Origin: Candidatus Kaiserbacteria bacterium
GTDB lineage: Bacteria; Patescibacteriota; Minisyncoccia; Phycocordibacterales; UBA12088
DNA length: 9,388 nucleotides
Direction of reading: 5' to 3'
Assembly (NCBI GenBank): GCA_007116405.1
Contig: SKIN01000012.1
Coordinates: 1 to 9,388 of the forward strand
The translations under genes were made by a program, and so were the position numbers. Position 1 is the stretch's first letter. Each line of letters starts with the position of its first letter. The notes beneath the pieces were generated by a model. That model worked only from the letters and a program-made list of their open reading frames with translations, was not told the DNA's origin and searched no databases. Shown here one piece after another: positions 7,134 through 9,388 of this stretch.

Positions 7134-7142
7134 CACGCACGG

Positions 7143-7172
7143 TTGTGTGTCCTTTGATATGTACGGTACAAT
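7143..7172 (+). promoter_or_regulatory. Promoter of the ADP-forming acyl-CoA ligase gene
   Basis: TTGTGT (7143-7148), an 18-bp spacer and TACAAT (7167-7172) precede the ATG at 7182 by 9 nt, predicting a 3-nt leader. The same 18-bp spacing and start-proximal -10 occur at the oxidoreductase operon. Read-through from that operon is also possible, because no good terminator separates them. Confidence 0.55.
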
Positions 7173-7181
7173 GTGCAGCAT

Positions 7182-9218
7182 ATGCACATAGACACTCTCT
7201 TTACCCCCCGCTCTGTCGCTATTGTGGGGGCAGATAACGACCCTTCTAAAGTCGGGTACGCTTTAATGAAGAACGCTCTCGCGGGTGGCACGCGTGAAGT
7301 ATATCCTGTGACCATCAGCGAGGCGTCGGTATTGGACCATGTCGCATACCCAAGCGTGAATGCGATACCCGGCGATGTTGACCTCGTCATCATCGCCGTG
7401 CGTGCAGATGTCGTGCCCACGATCCTACGCCAAAGTGCAGAAAAAGGTATACATACCGCGGTCGTCATATCAGCGGGATTCAAAGAAGCGGGGGAGGAAG
7501 GTGCGAAACTTGAAGAGGAAATGGTGGCTGTCGCCAAGGAACATGGCATCACTCTCCTTGGTCCGAATTGCCTTGGTGTCATGAACACCCACGCAGAGTG
7601 GAACGGCAGCTTTGCCGTGAAGGCGCCTCGCAAAGGTTCCATTGGATTCATTTCACAGTCAGGCGCCCTTGGTACCGCGCTCCTTGATTGGGCGGACCGA
7701 GAAGGTGTCGGGTTCTCCAAATTCGTCAGCCTTGGTAATGAAGCCCAGCTGACCGAAACAGAGCTCCTTGAATACCTACGAGACGATGAGGAAACCACCG
7801 CTGTACTCCTCTACGTGGAGCAAGTCAGAGACGGGGCACGCTTTCTCGAGCTCGCAAAACAAGTAACGAGCAAGAAACCACTTATCGTGTTGCGTGCAGG
7901 AAGGAGCGCACGAGGAAGCGCCGCGGTAGCAAGTCACACCGGCAGTCTCGCTCCGGCAGATGCCGTGTTCGAAGCGGCGCTACGCCAGGTGGGTGCGATA
8001 CCCGTTGACTCACTTCGAGCGCTCTACTCTATCACCAAGCTCCTGGAACTTGGTATCACCACTCCACAACAGACCATCGCCATAGTAACGAATGGCGGCG
8101 GTCCGTCGGTGAACACAGCGGACCTCATCGAGACGTCACGCTCGCTTTCTTTGGCGACGTTCAATGACAACACGAAGGATGCACTGCGTGCGGTACTCCC
8201 CCCCATGGCTGCGGTGGGTAACCCTATCGATGTAATAGGTGACGCAGGTCCGGACCGCTATGACGGGGTTCTCTCGGTTCTCGAGACGCTCGATGATATC
8301 GACGCTATCATCGCACTCGTGACACCGCAAATGATGACCGACCCTGCGGGCATTGCCCGAACCGTCGTTGCGCACCGTGGAGCAAAACCCATTCTCCCCG
8401 TCTTCATGGGTGGTGACGCGGTCTCCCCCGGTGTACACGCCCTCGTAGAAGCGGGAATGGTGAGTTTTGATTCCCCGTCTGATGTCGTGGAAGCCCTCGA
8501 TATACTTGCTGCTGGAGCACAACGGCCATCTGTAGAAACACCACAACATGAAACGCCGGACGATACGGTCGCGTTATATCCTTTCGATGAAATGCGCACC
8601 CTTCTTGATGATTACGGTGTCCATCTCGAAGGGGCATTTGCTCAGACCAAGGAAGATCTGGCGAGTGCTGTGAAGAAGCTGGGTGACGGACCGTACGCCA
8701 TGAAAGCGATGGGGCCTCAGCTGGTGCATAAGACCGACCTCAAGGCCGTGACCGTGAATGTTGCCGATGTCACCGCTCTCGAAACAGCATGGGATACGAT
8801 GACCAAGGATATCAAGCGACATCTTCCTGATGCAGTGATCGAGGGAATGTTGGTGCAGACCATGGCCCAGGGTGTTGAATGTATCGTGGGAATGAAGCGC
8901 GACCCGGTCTTCGGTCCCGTTATCGTCTTTGGACTTGGAGGAATATTCGTCGAAATACTGAAGGATGCGGCAATGCGCATTGCCCCTGTGAGCGAAGATG
9001 AGGCGCTTGAACAGATACGAGAGATACAGGGTATCCCCCTTCTCTCAGGCGCGCGAGGCAGTGAGCCAATGGACCTTCGTGCTCTCGCCCACATCGTCTC
9101 TGCAATAGCACACCTTGCGCTGGACTACCCCGACATCGCTGAGATAGACCTTAACCCGGTCTTTGCCACACCGTCCGGGGCTCACGTGGTCGATGCGCGT
9201 ATGGTGCGGGCGCAATAA
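7182..9218 (+). CDS. Acetate/acyl-CoA ligase (ADP-forming), fused alpha-beta
   Basis: This 678-residue enzyme catalyses acyl-CoA + ADP + Pi = acid + CoA + ATP, the energy-conserving step of acetate fermentation in many archaea and some bacteria. Residues about 8-130 form the CoA-binding domain (SVAIVGA, GPNCLG). The succinyl-CoA-ligase-like domains follow, with SQSGALG (158-164) and the phosphorylated-histidine motif SHTGS (His252). The ATP-grasp (beta) part occupies about 465-678, with the second histidine in VHKTD (His516), MKRDPVFGPV and a C-terminal EIDLNPV. The alpha-then-beta fusion and length fit the family (about 680-710), and both swinging-phosphate histidines are present. ATG 7182 is chosen over GTG 7173 because GTG 7173 directly abuts the promoter hexamer. 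Next to the oxidoreductase, acetyl-CoA is the likeliest substrate, but the family also takes propionyl-, aryl- and branched acyl-CoA. Confidence 0.94.
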   Translation: MHIDTLFTPRSVAIVGADNDPSKVGYALMKNALAGGTREVYPVTISEASVLDHVAYPSVNAIPGDVDLVIIAVRADVVPTILRQSAEKGIHTAVVISAGFKEAGEEGAKLEEEMVAVAKEHGITLLGPNCLGVMNTHAEWNGSFAVKAPRKGSIGFISQSGALGTALLDWADREGVGFSKFVSLGNEAQLTETELLEYLRDDEETTAVLLYVEQVRDGARFLELAKQVTSKKPLIVLRAGRSARGSAAVASHTGSLAPADAVFEAALRQVGAIPVDSLRALYSITKLLELGITTPQQTIAIVTNGGGPSVNTADLIETSRSLSLATFNDNTKDALRAVLPPMAAVGNPIDVIGDAGPDRYDGVLSVLETLDDIDAIIALVTPQMMTDPAGIARTVVAHRGAKPILPVFMGGDAVSPGVHALVEAGMVSFDSPSDVVEALDILAAGAQRPSVETPQHETPDDTVALYPFDEMRTLLDDYGVHLEGAFAQTKEDLASAVKKLGDGPYAMKAMGPQLVHKTDLKAVTVNVADVTALETAWDTMTKDIKRHLPDAVIEGMLVQTMAQGVECIVGMKRDPVFGPVIVFGLGGIFVEILKDAAMRIAPVSEDEALEQIREIQGIPLLSGARGSEPMDLRALAHIVSAIAHLALDYPDIAEIDLNPVFATPSGAHVVDARMVRAQ

Positions 9219-9221
9219 TAA

Positions 9222-9247
9222 AAGGGCTCTCGTATACGAGAGCCCTT
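9222..9247 (-). terminator. Strong hairpin terminator, U-tract on the minus strand; possibly bidirectional
   Basis: AAGGGCTCTCG (9222-9232) and CGAGAGCCCTT (9237-9247) form a perfect 11-bp stem around TATA. On the minus strand the stem is followed by TTTTATTATT, the layout of an intrinsic terminator for the gene ending at 9256. On the plus strand, 4 nt past the CoA-ligase stop, the hairpin is followed only by TTGGGGG, so it would be weaker there but may still end or protect that mRNA. Confidence 0.8.
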
Positions 9248-9255
9248 GGGGGCGG

Positions 9256-9388
9256 TCATTGAACCGTACGAAGCTCTGACACGGTGTGGTGTTGAGTGTA
9301 CCAACCGTAATAGAAATAGAGTACCTCAAGAAATAAGCCGGCGCTTGTAACATCGAGAGGTCCGCACGCCAACTCCTGTCCATCGTCG
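9256..9388 (-). CDS. C-terminus of an unidentified protein (5' partial)
   Basis: One minus-strand frame is open from the window edge to a TGA at 9258-9256, giving 43 residues. The tail is rich in aromatic residues (FLEVLYFYYGWY at 19-30) and ends in SELRTVQ. The family is not recognised. The case that it is a real gene rests on context: its stop lies 8 bp before a perfect hairpin with a U-rich tract in the same direction, and it stays within the gap beyond the CoA-ligase gene, to which it is convergent. A competing frame starting at 9383 runs far into the CoA-ligase gene in antisense and is less credible. Confidence 0.5.
   Translation of the reverse strand, partial: DDGQELACGPLDVTSAGLFLEVLYFYYGWYTQHHTVSELRTVQ

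Noticed and set aside
7135..7150. Small hairpin ACGCAC-GGTT-GTGTGT between the beta subunit and CoA-ligase genes
   Set aside because: Six pairs with one wobble and only CCTTT after it; too weak to call a terminator, and it overlaps the putative -35.
7173..7175. GTG as start of the CoA ligase
   Set aside because: It directly abuts the TACAAT element, upstream of the predicted transcription start; ATG 7182 is at the spacing seen for the other genes.
6645..7187. Minus-strand open frame of 180 codons opposite the oxidoreductase beta subunit
   Set aside because: Antisense shadow of a gene with all its cofactor motifs; composition is that of a reversed coding strand.
9045..9383. Minus-strand frame beginning ATG at 9383
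   Set aside because: Most of it is antisense to the CoA-ligase ATP-grasp domain and it passes through the terminator hairpin; the neighbouring frame ending at 9256 fits the context better.

Overview
The window is dense bacterial DNA with roughly balanced base composition, no intergenic stretch above about 150 bp, and TGA, TAA and TAG all used as stops (standard bacterial code). Three things suggest a Candidate Phyla Radiation bacterium of the Parcubacteria type. These are the secreted-protein architecture (Cys-framed Ig/PKD-like repeats followed by a CFIATAAYGS box), the compact gene set, and the lack of visible Shine-Dalgarno sequences. This placement is inference; no rRNA or universal marker gene is present.

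Layout. 1-2222 holds two paralogous GDSL/SGNH hydrolases facing each other with only 8 bp between their stops. The first, truncated at the window's left edge, is a large surface esterase with a stalk of three repeats and a C-terminal anchor. The second is a short membrane-anchored enzyme. 2276-2683 encodes a small hydrogenase maturation endopeptidase whose 3' end overlaps the 3' end of the oppositely oriented [NiFe] hydrogenase large-subunit gene. 2658-4502 (minus strand) is a two-gene [NiFe] hydrogenase operon, small subunit then large subunit. Divergent from it, across a 133-bp control region, 4636-7133 encodes a two-subunit 2-oxoacid:ferredoxin oxidoreductase (gamma-alpha fusion plus beta). 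7182-9218 then encodes an ADP-forming acetate/acyl-CoA ligase with fused alpha and beta parts. A strong hairpin at 9222-9247 and the C-terminus of an unidentified minus-strand gene close the window.

How the genes may work together (inference). The oxidoreductase would turn pyruvate or another 2-oxoacid into acyl-CoA, CO2 and reduced ferredoxin. The CoA ligase would turn acyl-CoA into free acid plus ATP. The hydrogenase would discharge the electrons as H2, with the maturation protease finishing its large subunit. This is a compact fermentative energy module of five genes in about 7 kb. The hydrogenase is stripped down: no diaphorase subunit is encoded here, the small subunit is only 171 residues, and it has just three cysteines, one short of a normal proximal [4Fe-4S] site.

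The most consistent regulatory signal is that every gene opening a transcription unit (five of five with a visible 5' end) has a TAcAcT/TAcAAT/TATACT -10 hexamer only 6-9 nt before its ATG. Predicted 5' leaders are 0-3 nt, so these mRNAs are probably leaderless.
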